This document shows, one piece after another, positions 47,101 through 58,630 of a stretch of DNA of 64,000 nt. The stretch is from Rotaria sordida (taxonomy: Eukaryota > Rotifera > Eurotatoria > Philodinida > Philodinidae), in assembly GCA_905250125.1 (NCBI GenBank), contig CAJNOL010000037.1:276326-340325 (forward strand), in the 5' to 3' direction. Below the pieces are notes generated by a model. The model did no database searches and was not told the origin of the DNA. It saw only the letters and a program-made list of their open reading frames with translations. A program made the translations under genes and the position numbers. The number at the start of each line of letters is the position of its first letter. The first letter of the stretch is position 1.

Positions 47101-49507
47101 CGATTTTCCACCACCATCATAATCATAAATACTTTCCGTTGTATGAAAATTATTTCCTGGATCATTCGTATAATATTCACTTGAACGATAATCACCAATT
47201 TGTACTGATAATGATTGTTGATGGCGTGTCATTGTATTTGTTGATGTACTTGATAATGAATTTGTATGATTTGATGATGAAAATAATAATTTACTAGCTT
47301 CACAACAAAATAATAATGCAACATTGATATTTATTTTTAAACGTCGAATAAAACCCGATTGTTTAACTTTAAGACAATAAAGTGAAAGAATAAAAATTAT
47401 AGTAAAAATCATAAGAAGACAGATAATAAGAAATTTATTTTTTGACATTTTATATCGAGAATTTTCTTCATTAGATAGAATTGAAGCTTGAGCTGAATTT
47501 ATAAATGTATCATTATTAAACAAAAAAAATTGTTCTGATGATGATGACAAAGAATCAATACCAGCCATTGATAATATATGTGACCATTCATCATCATCAT
47601 CATTCTTATGATTAGATATTGAAGGTGTACCTGTTGTTGTAGAGTCAAGTAAGATTGTTGTAGATGTTTTTATTTTCTTTTTAATTTTTGATTTCAATTG
47701 TTTTATTATACTATTTGTTGTTAAATGTTTTTCTTCATCTTCTTCAACTTCATATTCATTATTCATTATTGTAGTTTCTGTTTCATCATTATTATCAATC
47801 AATGAAATATCTATATCTTCATCTATATTATGATTATTTATTTCATTTTCTGATATTAATGGATGTCGAATAAGATCAAGACGACTTAATTTTAATCCAT
47901 CTGACATATTAATTGTAGTTATTTTACGTTTACGTGTTGTCATTGGTACTGTTGTACGTATCGTTGTTGTACGTCTAGCCCAATTACAAATAATTTGTAC
48001 ATAATGATCATTTTTTACAGGACTTGCTTTTAATTCAAAATAGAAAAATAATTCAGAAAGTGGATCATTTCGTACATAATTTAATGTAAAATTATGTGAA
48101 CCTGAACCAAATAATGCATTACCATTTGATGGTAAATTATCCATACATTTACGTTCAGATCGATCAGTATTAATTTCTAAATAAGTTGTACTTTTACAAT
48201 CAGTATTTGAATCTTTTTTAGATCTTAAATCTTCTAAATTAGCAAATTGTCGATTTATTTCTCTTGCATGAAGTAAAACTTGTCCATTTGATAATGATGA
48301 ACGTACTTTACATTGACATTCATTATATTGTTTATCTTTAGAACGTGTATGACTTAAATGAATAATTGTTCCTTCATCTTTCCAACTATCACAAATATCT
48401 TTTGCATCAAGTACACAACCAAAATTAACTTGAACATAATTAAAATCTGAACAAGCTGGTACACCATGTGTTGTTATTGTTGTTGAAAATATTTCATTTT
48501 TAGTTAAATTAATAAAACATGTTTGTTTACCATTACATGAAAGAATATTTCGACTTGAACCTTCTTGTATACAATCATATATACTAAATTGACATTGATT
48601 TATTGATCGTTGTTTTGAATAACCATATATAACACGAATTATTTCAATATGTTCATATAATGAACAACGAAGACGTAATTGAACTATATTGGATTCTGTC
48701 AGGCAAGCACTTTCAAAATGTAAAGTTTCAACAGTAGCATTAATTAAATGGAATAGACAAAGAAAAACTAACAGATGGAGCATATCTACAACTATTGTTG
48801 AATAATAGTTGTATCTATGTAAGTTAAGAATAGACAATGACAACATTTGCCGACAATCGACGACGACGACGAGACAAGATCGGTATATTGACAAATAGAT
48901 GAACATCAGAAGAAGTAGACAATAGTTAGTTAATCACGAATAAGACTATGACAAAACACTTTCACGTAAGAAAAACAAGAAAAAAAGAAAATCAATCTTT
49001 TTGACGTCGATAATTATGTAAGAATATAGAGAAACAACATACCATATATCAAAACAAAACAAAACAAAAAGAATATTTCATTGAAAAATCTATTTCTCTT
49101 TAAATAATCATCTTATATATATGTTTTACTTACGATTTAATTCACCTTGCTCTTCATCTTGGATAACATTCGTATCGATTAAAGGCATTACATCAGTTGT
49201 TGATTCACTATCTGAGATCGGATACGTATCTTTTTATATAGAATAAAAGAAATTCAGTAGGCATATTCAAGGTGAATATAAATTTACCTCCTTCACCGAT
49301 TGCTGTTATTGATGGTATCACCTCTTCATTCTCATCATCTAATAAAAAAAAATGATCAAAAAAAAAACAAAACAAAAAAAAAAATTGAAAATTTCTAAAT
49401 ATATTTACTATGATGATCATTATTTATTGAATTATCTTTATTAAAAACAAAAACAAATCATTTCAAACTAAAAATTTTTGTTTATTTCATTTACCTTGAT
49501 TATCCAT
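41175..49507 (-). CDS. MAP7/ensconsin-like microtubule-associated protein
   Basis: Sixteen exons, about 970 residues: 49495-49507, 49409-49435, 49288-49338, 49134-49229, 46686-46808, 46509-46626, 45626-45737, 45479-45555, 45309-45412, 45176-45250, 44751-45041, 44293-44579, 41833-42915, about 41604-41763, 41303-41539 and 41175-41244. An acidic N-terminus precedes a basic helical region (VKKWLELRNRDIDHRSQVEE), a Ser/Thr-rich middle, and a long Glu/Arg/Gln coiled coil ending in ERNERKRRLDLIMRRTRQ, which matches the MAP7 domain that binds kinesin-1. A second conserved patch (FKSPLIQSLLNKAR) follows. MAP7 proteins bind microtubules and recruit kinesin-1. The first four exons are tiny and in phase 1; joining 49134 to 46808 keeps the frame. 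The intron after exon 46686-46808 uses a GC donor (GCAAGT). One base near exon 41604-41763 was hard to count, so its length may be off by one. Confidence 0.85.
46809..49133 (-). other. 2.3 kb MAP7 intron containing a complete gene
   Basis: The donor at the end of exon 49134-49229 (AATC|GTAAGT) and the acceptor before 46808 (TGATAG|GTTCT) restore a CGT codon. Between them lies the full intronless SUEL-lectin gene 47008-48783 on the same strand. Confidence 0.65.
47008..48783 (-). CDS. Single-pass membrane protein with SUEL/rhamnose-binding lectin domain
   Basis: Single-exon frame; the start at 48783 gives 591 residues beginning with a signal peptide (MLHLLVFLCLFHLINA). Residues about 20-125 form a SUEL-type lectin domain: Cys-rich, with CQFSIYDC, a NILSCNGKQTCFINL segment like the domain's V-x3-C-x-G-x3-C core, and NYVQVNFGCV at its end. 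A second Cys-containing extracellular region (about 130-270) may be CUB-like. A low-complexity acidic stalk leads to a transmembrane helix at about 451-473 (FLIICLLMIFTIIFILSLYC). The cytoplasmic tail of about 115 residues contains Tyr/Asp-rich SIYDYDGGGKSIYSIDDYD. SUEL domains bind galactose/rhamnose sugars and occur in receptors such as latrophilin and EVA-1. Another 41 in-frame codons upstream lack signal-peptide character. Confidence 0.82.
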   Translation of the reverse strand: MLHLLVFLCLFHLINATVETLHFESACLTESNIVQLRLRCSLYEHIEIIRVIYGYSKQRSINQCQFSIYDCIQEGSSRNILSCNGKQTCFINLTKNEIFSTTITTHGVPACSDFNYVQVNFGCVLDAKDICDSWKDEGTIIHLSHTRSKDKQYNECQCKVRSSLSNGQVLLHAREINRQFANLEDLRSKKDSNTDCKSTTYLEINTDRSERKCMDNLPSNGNALFGSGSHNFTLNYVRNDPLSELFFYFELKASPVKNDHYVQIICNWARRTTTIRTTVPMTTRKRKITTINMSDGLKLSRLDLIRHPLISENEINNHNIDEDIDISLIDNNDETETTIMNNEYEVEEDEEKHLTTNSIIKQLKSKIKKKIKTSTTILLDSTTTGTPSISNHKNDDDDEWSHILSMAGIDSLSSSSEQFFLFNNDTFINSAQASILSNEENSRYKMSKNKFLIICLLMIFTIIFILSLYCLKVKQSGFIRRLKININVALLFCCEASKLLFSSSNHTNSLSSTSTNTMTRHQQSLSVQIGDYRSSEYYTNDPGNNFHTTESIYDYDGGGKSIYSIDDYDDDQPQQSAYITQYDRYSGGDTC

Positions 49508-51730
49508 CGTTTCAATCCCTAAAGTTTATTTCCATTAATAAATCAAAGATAGCATTTCTTTTCTTTTATGCTTCACTCGTTCTATTCTTTGTCGTCTGCT
49601 GTTCAACAGTAAAAGAAAAAGTGTGCCACTTTTTACCTATATATTAATCTAGAATCAAAAAAAAAGAAAAAAAACGGAAGAAAGAACGAATAAAAGGGAA
49701 ACGAACATTGACATCCACGACACAATGTGCCTCATCGTCTTTTGTGTGCTTTTGCGAGAAAAAAAATGATTCCATCTCAATAGCCCTGATATTATCACGA
49801 GTGTGGCACCAGGAGAAAAGAACGAGGTAAAAAAAAAAAAAAAAGAAAAAAATGGTAACAACAATAGTAGACACACAAATCTAAACTTGAATGCACATTC
49901 AATGTTATTGTTAAAAGCGACAGAAAATCAATTAGAATGAACCATTTTTTTTTTCACACGTGTCTCACAATGACCATTGGTTATAATGTCTGGCTTTTGT
50001 CTTTAAAATGTATTGAATAGACGACATCAAGAGAGCTTAATGCATATGCATTATAACAAAGATCAAATATACGTAAATTAAAGTGTATTAATGATATTTT
50101 TTTTCCTCTATGATGAAAAAAGAATTCACAATAGACATATAACTTATCCGATTATATTAATCCTTCGCTTGAAATTTCGATTTCTATTTGATAAAATTTG
50201 AAAATTTTCTTTGTTTTTGTTCTCTATTGTAAAAATATAATCATTGTCAGTTGTTTTTATCAATGAAAATTTCGAATTACTGACTATGTAACTATTTATC
50301 AATGAAATATTTGTTTATCGAGTAACAAAACACCGATAAGCGATTAGACATGTGTACAATAAGAATTTTACGTATTAAATGAAATGGATATTCGCTTAAC
50401 AGATGTTCGACAATGACTATGGGGATATATTAAAATTGATGTTTCTCATTATCAAAAAGTGTTCCCTCTTCTGACATTATATAACATCAGAAATTGGAAC
50501 ACCAACTTTAAGATCATTATACCAAGCAATAAAATATAGTGAATACCTGATAAATGAATATCAATGAAATGTATAGTTTCTTTTAGTTCTCCTATCGAAT
50601 TTTTAAGATTTCAATAATTCATAAAAATTAATACACACCAAAAAATTATTGTCTTTCTAAAACAAAGTATAATCCTAATTACTTACATGAATATAACAAT
50701 CAAATCGTCGTCAACAATCACAGTACATTGCAAATATAATAGAAAAAAAAGACCTTTATTCAATACTCTCTATTACTGTGAAGAAGAAATTATATGTTTT
50801 TTGTTTTTCACAAATTTAAGAGAGAGAACCGTAAAAAAATCTAAATCGAAGTTTTTCTTCATCTGTTCTATCAAAAATAAGAATCATACAAGGTCGATTT
50901 TCATCAACTTGATTTAAGATTTGAAAGTGCTATTCTTTCATATAAACAAAATCTACTACAGTTTTATTAACCGAATAAAATAAACGCTTGAGAAAAAATA
51001 ATTTTATATCTTTTTATTTCTATTTCAAATGTATGAAAAGAATTCAAATTCTAAACTCTAACAAAATTATGATCGATTTAAAAATTATAACAGATTTATT
51101 TTTTCTATCATTCATTAAAATCATATTCATTTATACATGATAAATCTATAATAAATTGATATTAAAATTTTTTTCTATTTAGTAGAAGAATAATCTCAAT
51201 ACAAAAATTAATCGATAATAAATATTCAAATCCAATCAATCTTAGAGATCTCATAGAGATTTTCAAGATACATCGTTCGACACAAAAAAAATATCTCTGA
51301 TCTAAAAATTAAACTGAGAAAAGATTTACAATACAGTATTTCAAAAAGAACTACGTGAATGAATTTTCAATTCATCTCTCTCTATATATATTAAATGTCT
51401 TTAAAATTATTAATACATACTACAATTTTCTGCTAAATAATCATAATTAAAATAAAATAAAAAAAAAAAAACAAAATGTCATTCTTATTAGATTTATCAA
51501 TTTAATATTCAAATGATATATTTTCTAACAAATCTAATAAATTCAGATGATGATTAACAGACATTTAATCTTATTTATCAATAATGATACTACTTCCATC
51601 TGAAGAATAATATTTGATTGGTGTAAATTTATTGACTAATAAAAAACAACGTAAATTTCTTTCTTTCTTTCTTAATTAATTTCGAAACTAAGTCGTCGCT
51701 ATTTTTCTTTATCGATTTAGTTCGTTTAAA
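49508..51730. other. Divergent intergenic between MAP7 and PRPF38A
   Basis: About 2.2 kb, very AT-rich, between two genes transcribed away from each other; both promoters should lie here. No recognisable motif stands out. An A/T-rich stretch with repeated TTTCTTTC lies just upstream of the PRPF38A start (51,655-51,675). Small frames at 49,644-49,876 and 50,687-50,917 are judged chance. Confidence 0.55.
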
Positions 51731-54507
51731 ATGGCTAATCGAACGGTAAAAGAAGCACCAACAATTAAAGGTACTAATCCACAATATTTAATTGAAAAAA
51801 TTATTCGATCTCGAATATATGATTGTCGTTATTGGAAAGAAGATTGTTTTGCACTTACTGGTAAAAATAAATTTCTTTATTTATTTGTTCTAAAAAAAAA
51901 ATATGTTTTTGTGGTTTTTCTTTTAGCTGAATTAGTTGTTGATAAAGCCGTTGAATTAAAATATATTGGTGGTGTTAGTGGTGGAAATATTCGTCCAACA
52001 CCTTTTTTATGTTTAGTTCTTAAAATGTTACAAATTTGTCCAGAAAAAGATATTATTGTAGAATTTATTAAAAATGAAGAATTTAAGTAAGTATTTACGA
52101 AAGATATGCATTATACGAAAAATCAGTTTCTTATTTTAAGACTGAAACGAAAAGTATGTGTTCAATGAACGTTAGCTTTTTGAAATTAATTAAAATTTAG
52201 CACATATAAAATACTTGAGATTGAAAAAATAACTCGCTTAGGGATGTCGACTATGAAATTATCAAAATATTCAGTAATTATCATATGAACAGCTTGCTAT
52301 TAAAGTTTGAAATAGTGTCATTATCCTCTCTGTTTTTTGGTAAACGATCGATGTGTTTAATGGATAGATATTCAGAACTAAGGCTGAGTACGTTTAGTTA
52401 TTATTGCATTTTTTATTTGTTTTGTAAAGAATCTTAACAACAAGTTTTTCCTGACACAATATCTAGTTCTTAGTTTTTCTGCACAAAAACAAAATAAAAT
52501 AAACAATGCATTATTTTTTATAAACAAACAACTTAAGCTGAAAAACGTTAACAAGCAAAAGTTATCTATTGACATTTAGATTAATGTTTTTTCACAAATA
52601 TTAGCTTGTGAAAAACTTGAACGATGAAATATGATTAAAAGATAGCTTTGAGAAAATAGTGGTGATGTTGCAGAAACACACATGATTTTTCTAGCAAGCT
52701 TATTAAGAGATTGATTTGAATTTGCTTTTTTTCAATGAATGATTCAAGTCAGCGTCCCCAGATTTTCAAGTACCAGGGAACTTTCTCAATTTGAAAATCG
52801 CTTTTGGATTCGGACTCACTGCATAAGCTAGAGTCTTATGAAATATTAAAAACCTTAACAGGATAAGGCTTTCTAGGCTTTCTATACAGAGTTATAGTTA
52901 TTTCACTGAAATTTTGTTAATAGATAGGTTGACTTGTAAGTAGAATTTCCTGAAAATTTCAGCTCAAAGTGATGTTCTCTTCACGAAATATTGAACAACT
53001 AAAAATCGCTCATATTTTATAAAAGATTTGAGAATCTCAATTGTTTTTGAGAATTCAATATCTCGTAAAAGGAACACTTGTTAGTATTGAAATTTTCAGA
53101 TCAAACTATTGTCATCCGATTTCTTTGTACATACTGTGCTACGGGCTAGAATTTCAGTAATACTGCTATAACCCTGAAGACAAGACCTAGAGACCCTTAT
53201 CCTTTTAAGATTTTTAATACACCATTTGATTCTACCTTATGTACAGAGCTTGAACTCAAATGCGATTTTCACGGTGGAAAGATTTCCTCGTAACTCAAGT
53301 TCAAATCATGAATCAAACTTGCTCAGCTCTACGCTATTGTTGAGACATACACTTGATCATATCTAACTTCTAAATTTTCTAATTAATATCGCTATCAGAT
53401 TTAAAAATAGAGTCAAATACGGATGACATTTCTTAACAATGTGACACTTTCAACAGTAGAAAGTGCGAACAAGAGAATATTGTTTCTTATAGAATTCGAT
53501 GGGATTTTCTAACTCATGCCATAAAAAAGTATTATTTTTGAAAGAACAGCAGAAATTAATAATCTTATGGTGTCATTTGTTTTCTTTTTTTATACACGAA
53601 TTACCATACTGATCTCCATCTTTTTAAATATGTGAAAAAAATTTGATATTCCAACGTTATTTATTACTGAAAAAAGATATCTTTCTTAGAACTTTGATGA
53701 GCTTTTATTCAATTTTGTATACAACAGTATCTCTTTTTTTATGTTCTTCATATACAAGAATCTATCCTTTTTTTTTTGTTTAGATATGTTCGTGCACTTG
53801 GTGCATTCTATATGCGATTAGTTGGTACATCAGTTGAAATTTACAAATATCTCGAACCACTCTATAATGATTATCGAAAGATGAAACTTTTGAATCGAGA
53901 TGACAGTAAGAATTCTTTTTTTTTTTTGTAAAATATCTTTCTTATAATATTTCGATTATTTTGATAGAATATGAACTTTTACATGTGGATGAATTTATTG
54001 ATTTATTATTACGTGAAGAACGTGTATTAGATGTACAATTACCTCGTTTACAAAAACGAAATGTATTAGAAGAAAATAATCAATTAGAACCTCGTCAATC
54101 TGTACTTGATGAAGATATTGATGACAATGAAACAAGTGATGAAAGTGATGATGAAGATGAAAAGAAAATGAAAAAGAAAGAACCAATACCAGAAAAATCA
54201 AAGAAAAAATGGAAAGATTTAGATAAACCAGAACGATCACCATCACCACGTTATGCTCGATCATTATCACCACGAGAAAAAAGTTCCAAAAAGAGACGGT
54301 AAGATGAAAATTGTTTTATTGGAATTTTTATGATGTTTTTTTTTCTATAGGCGGTCAAGAAGTCGATCAAAATCCAAATCACGTTCGCCTGCACGTGATA
54401 GTAGAAAAAAACATTCAAGTCGACATGAACATCGTGATAGAAAAGATCGAGATCGAGATCGTGACCGTGATCGTGATCGTGACAAAGAAAAACGTCGTCG
54501 AGATTAA
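51731..54507 (+). CDS. PRPF38A: Pre-mRNA-splicing factor 38A
   Basis: Five exons give 299 residues: 51731-51860, 51927-52086, 53784-53905, 53968-54298 and 54351-54507, phases consistent. The PRP38 domain (about 1-180) is very well kept: TIKGTNPQYLIEKIIRSRIY, YIGGVSGGNIRPTPFLCLVL, YVRALGAFYMRLVGT and HVDEFIDLLLREERVLD. An acidic linker is followed by an RS/RD-rich tail (RSRSRSKSKSRSPAR, then repeated RD pairs and KEKRRRD), as in metazoan PRPF38A. It is a component of the spliceosomal B complex needed for activation. The second intron (1.7 kb) contains a 520 bp palindrome. AATAAA occurs about 30 bp after the stop. Confidence 0.96.
52771..53294. repeat. Imperfect palindrome of about 520 bp in the PRPF38A intron
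   Basis: Left GAAAATTTCAGCTCAAAGTG is mirrored by right (inverse) GAAAATTTCAATACTAACAA; left ACAGGATAAGGCTTTCTAGG by inverse AAAGGATAAGGGTCTCTAGG; left GAAAATCGCTTTTG by inverse GAAAATCGCATTTG. The ends read ACCAGGGAAC and, inverted, ACGAGGAAAT, like those of the palindrome at 14,829-15,452. Confidence 0.85.
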
Positions 54508-55839
54508 ATTTTTTTTGTTTCATTGTGTAGTTTCATAAATAATAAAAAGTGCTTGTTGTTTTTCACACGAAATTATTTATATAGAATGAACAAAGACAAA
54601 GACATTTATAAGATTTTGATTAGACAACGAGGCATATGCAAGTTTGTAGAGGAGGACTTCCTCTATCCAACGACATACATTATCAAATTATATTGTGTAC
54701 TATAGAAGAAAATCGAATTGAAAAAATTACAGATTTCACATTTTTTTAAAAGGTCTTTCTATATCAGAATCTGATCTAATGATGTATATACCGTTCGAGA
54801 GTCGGCATTGTCTATTTGGATTACAGGGCTCAGAATCAGGTCATTTTTTGCTGATCCAGCACAACCTAGAATGGGGTTATTAAAAGTATAGTTGTTTTAC
54901 AAAAAATGGATTTCTAGACCATGGAACTCCACAAGCACTGCAGTCATTTAGTACAACATTGTAAAAAGTTTATTATCACGAGTTGAATAACGTCGACCAA
55001 TTTTAATGCTTAAAAAAAACCAGTATGAGAGATAATTCGAATTACTTATTCGATTGAAAGACTAAGATACGTTCGGTGAGTATTCCAACCTCTTGAAGAC
55101 TAACATTTATTAGCATAAGCTACCACCAGTAAAAATGTCTGCTGATCAATTTCAACGAGTCAAATCGGTTACTATTTTAGGAATGTCATTGAACCAAATA
55201 AATGTTTTGATTTCATTTATTGTAACGGATAATGAAAAACTAATGTGACAAAATGTTTATTCATTTTTCAGCTTCTTAAAGGTGCCTACAGAAATTTTAG
55301 AATATTGAATTAGAATGCGAATTTCATGTTCTTTCCGAATATAGATTTAAAATTTTTGCAGGACTTCTGGTTTAGAAATTATGAGTTTACATTTTAAGAC
55401 GCGAAAATTAAGTTTAAACGGAGAAAGTTAACGTTCTTTTTTGCATAGAATTAAAGATAAAATTGTTCTCTACAAAGTGATATAAGAATCAAAAGTTTCA
55501 AAATAGTTATTCGAGAACGGTCGAGTTCATTATTAACAAATGACTTGAAGCAAACTAATCATTAATATATACGAGTTTATAGATATATGTTTGGTCTTTT
55601 ATTCATTGTATTTGAAATAATTTTCGCTCCTACTTTGGGTAATTTTTGGTGCATTGAAGTTCGTTCTACCTTTATCTACAGCTTTCTAAAAGATCGGCTC
55701 GTTTCTCTTAAAAAAAATATTTTTTTTATTTGGTGTGTTTTAGTTTTTTGAGGTCCTTTGTTAATATCAGTTGTTTCTATTACATATCAGTTATCTCAGA
55801 AAAAAAGTAAATACACATGCAGATAAAACTTTCATTTCA
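54508..55839. other. Intergenic between PRPF38A and PPT1
   Basis: About 1.3 kb of AT-rich sequence with no supported gene. A pyrimidine-rich stretch (TTTTTTTATTTGGTGTG) near 55,725 lies 110 bp upstream of the PPT1 start. Confidence 0.55.
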
Positions 55840-57305
55840 ATGTTACTCGTTGTCGGTATCATTATTTGTTTCACACATATTTTTGCCACAATTGGTTCAT
55901 CACCAATTGTTTTATGGCATGGTATGGGGGATAGTTGTTGTGATCCATACAGTCTTGGATCAATAATTAAATTAATTGAACGTCAATTAACACCAACTCC
56001 TTATATTCATTCATTACGAATTGGATCGAATATTGAAGAAGATCAATTAAATGGATTTTTTATGAATGTTAATCATCAAATCGATTATGCTTGTCAATTA
56101 TTAAATGCTGACAAAAATCTTTCAAAAGGTTATCATGCTATTGGGTAAAACGAATAAACGTTTCTAGTAAAAATAAAAATAAACTTTTCTTTGTCTTATA
56201 AAAGATTTTCTCAAGGTGGACAATTTCTTCGTGCTATTGCTCAACGTTGTCCTAATCCACCAATGCTTAATTTAATTTCTATTGGCGGTCAACATCAAGG
56301 TGTTTTTGGATTTCCACGATGTCCAGGAGATAATATAACAATATGTAATTATGTTCGAGAATTATTACGTATTGGCGTCTATGAATCATTTGTACAAGAT
56401 CATCTTGTTCAAGCAGAATATTGGCAGGATCGTATGTATAATTATTATGAATAGATATTGAAAACTGCAGGATTTAAAAATTTGAGACTCGTCAACTAAA
56501 CTTTTTGATTATGCTGTTGACTCAATTAGTTTGTTATAAAATAAGTTCAGTAGAATATGTGGTACACAATTGTTTGTTTATTTAAATTTTTAATTAAAAA
56601 TCACTTTTAACCTAAGATTTATTTTGTAACATTCAATGTACAAACATCTTTTAGTAAAACAATATTTGGCTTTCCATTTCTATGATCTGCTTTAAAGTAC
56701 AATAAATTACTCAGGTTTTCACTCCTATGCTTTTATATAAATTGTCAATTTAAAAAAGTCAAAATATTTTGAAATGCCGGATCGAATCTTAGTATGAGAT
56801 CATACTCAGAACCCAAACTGACATTGTTTTTTCATGTCTGATACCTGAACTGGTCCACGAGATTGGTTCTAGATCCATGCTTCGAATGCCGAGTATTAGA
56901 ATTGGTTACAGGATACTATTCTAAATATTTGCTTGCTTTCTTTTAGCTCATCAAGAAGCAACGTATCGTAAAGTAAGTGTATTTTTAGCCGATATCAATC
57001 AAGAACGTATATTCAATGAACAATATAAAACAAATCTTTTAAAAATTGGTAATTTAGTTCTTGTAAAATTTTTACGTGATACAATGGTATATCCAAATGA
57101 AAGTGAACATTTTGGTTTTTATGCTGAAAATAATACATCAAAAATTATTCCCTTACGTGAAAGTTCATTATATATCAATGATTTATTAGGTTTAAAAATA
57201 ATGGATCAACAATCACGTATTAAATTTCTTGAATCAGATACGAATCATTTAGAATTTACTGATCAATGGTTTATTGATAATATAATTCCATTTTTAAAAG
57301 ATTAA
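55840..57305 (+). CDS. PPT1: Palmitoyl-protein thioesterase 1
   Basis: Three exons (55840-56144, 56205-56431, 56947-57305) give 296 residues, close to the family's 306. A signal peptide ([16 protein letters not shown]) starts the protein, followed by [15 protein letters not shown], the conserved oxyanion segment. The nucleophile is Ser104 in GFSQGG, formed across the first splice. [20 protein letters not shown] and FPRCPG are family hallmarks. FLADINQER precedes the lid region, and His278 in TNHLEF is the catalytic histidine. PPT1 removes palmitate from cysteines of proteins in the lysosome. An upstream in-frame Met at 55771 would bury the signal peptide, so 55840 is preferred. The 515 bp second intron shows nothing. 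Confidence 0.95.
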
Positions 57306-57367
57306 AAATAAAACGAAAAAAAATTTTTTTTTTTCTGTATAATCTTATTTATACACAATAAAATCTG

Positions 57368-58290
57368 CTAAATATTATGTAACATATATCCAGAAAATGT
57401 TGAATATGAATAACCATACACTTGAGAATTGAAATTTTCATGTGAACGATAAGAAGCAACAACTGCTATTTGATCACCTGTTTGACCATATAAAAGACAA
57501 TCAATTGAACCACTTGCCCAACCCCATGCTACTGTTTCATTTTGTATTGTTGCTACTGATTCTATCCAAACTGTTCGTACACGTTCGCCATTTCGAGTAA
57601 TATAAACCGATGCCTTTAATATAATGATTAGTATTTTTATTTATAAAACAAATATTTTTTCTAACCTTAGCTTTTGAAACAGATATTGTAAGAAAAAAAT
57701 GATAAAGACCACTTATAGGAACAGTAAATATTCCAGTGTTTTGTGAGAAATATAAAAATGCATCGGGTACATTTGCTGTTTCACTTAATGTCCATGGTTG
57801 AAGTATGCTATCACTATTTTTTGTAACAAATAAACGTCGTAATTCAGCATAAAATGCAGGTGGACGTTCAATAAAACCATCACGACCTACGAAGCAATAG
57901 ATTATATGAAAAAAAAAATTATATGAACTTATTTTTTTTACCAGGAGGACCTGTTAAACCTTGTGGACCCATTAGTCCAGGTGGACCTCAAAAAAATAAG
58001 AAAAGATCTTCATAAAAAAATAACAGTCTAAATTCAAGATTTACCTGTTGTTCCTGATGGTCCTCGTAAACCTGGTAGACCTTGAACAGAAATCGATAAA
58101 TTTTCCGATCTTTCTATTCCAATAGAGAAAAAAATTGATTACATTAAAGTAAATGATTCTATTTGATCTTACCTCCACATTTCAATTCTGCAAAACATCC
58201 GCGTGTATTTTTATTACGTTTATCTACCAATACTACCTCGGCAAAAACAAGCATTAAAAAAATGCTAAAAATTAATGTATTCCATGCCAT
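57368..58290 (-). CDS. Secreted collagen-like protein with C1q domain
   Basis: Five exons (58173-58290, 58045-58113, 57942-57986, 57666-57886, 57368-57613) give 232 residues, all phases consistent. It has a signal peptide (MAWNTLIFSIFLMLVFA), a short Cys-containing segment, then Gly-X-Y triplets spread over three exons (GLPGLRGPSGTTG, then PPGLMGPQGLTGPPG, then RDG). The C-terminal domain (about 95-232) has the C1q/TNF jelly-roll pattern: AFLYFSQNTGIFTVPISGLY, YHFFLTISVS, ASVYITRNG and YSTFSGYML. C1q-domain proteins form trimers and act in extracellular recognition. The collagen stretch is short. The gene is convergent with PPT1; only 62 bp separate the stop codons. Confidence 0.88.
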
Positions 58291-58630
58291 CGTAGAAAGC
58301 TATTACTTGCAATCAATACTATCTTGCAAAAAAAGACCGAGTTTACTTTTTTTCTGCTTCTCACTCAATTTGGTTCAAGTGGAGCTTTTTCCGTTGTATA
58401 GTTATTAATGTATCGATACGAGAAAGAAAAATCGGAAATGCTCCAATTGAGATATTGGCTATGATATGATGTCCGGGATAAAAATGAATTGTAAAGATGA
58501 TTTAATCAACAATAGTTCATTGATTCTATGTTTGAGACCTTCGTTTTTATTCTGCGCAATCTTGCCGCCTTTTGACAACAAAAAAATATAATAAAAGAAA
58601 AGAATGAATGAAAATGAATGTTCACGTTCA
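58291..58630. other. Short intergenic, nothing seen
   Basis: About 340 bp between the C1q gene start and the 3' end of the next same-strand gene; no motif recognised. Confidence 0.5.

Noticed and set aside
54251..54523. Minus-strand frame opposite the PRPF38A RS tail (His/Asp-rich)
   Set aside because: It is the antisense of repetitive RS/RD codons.
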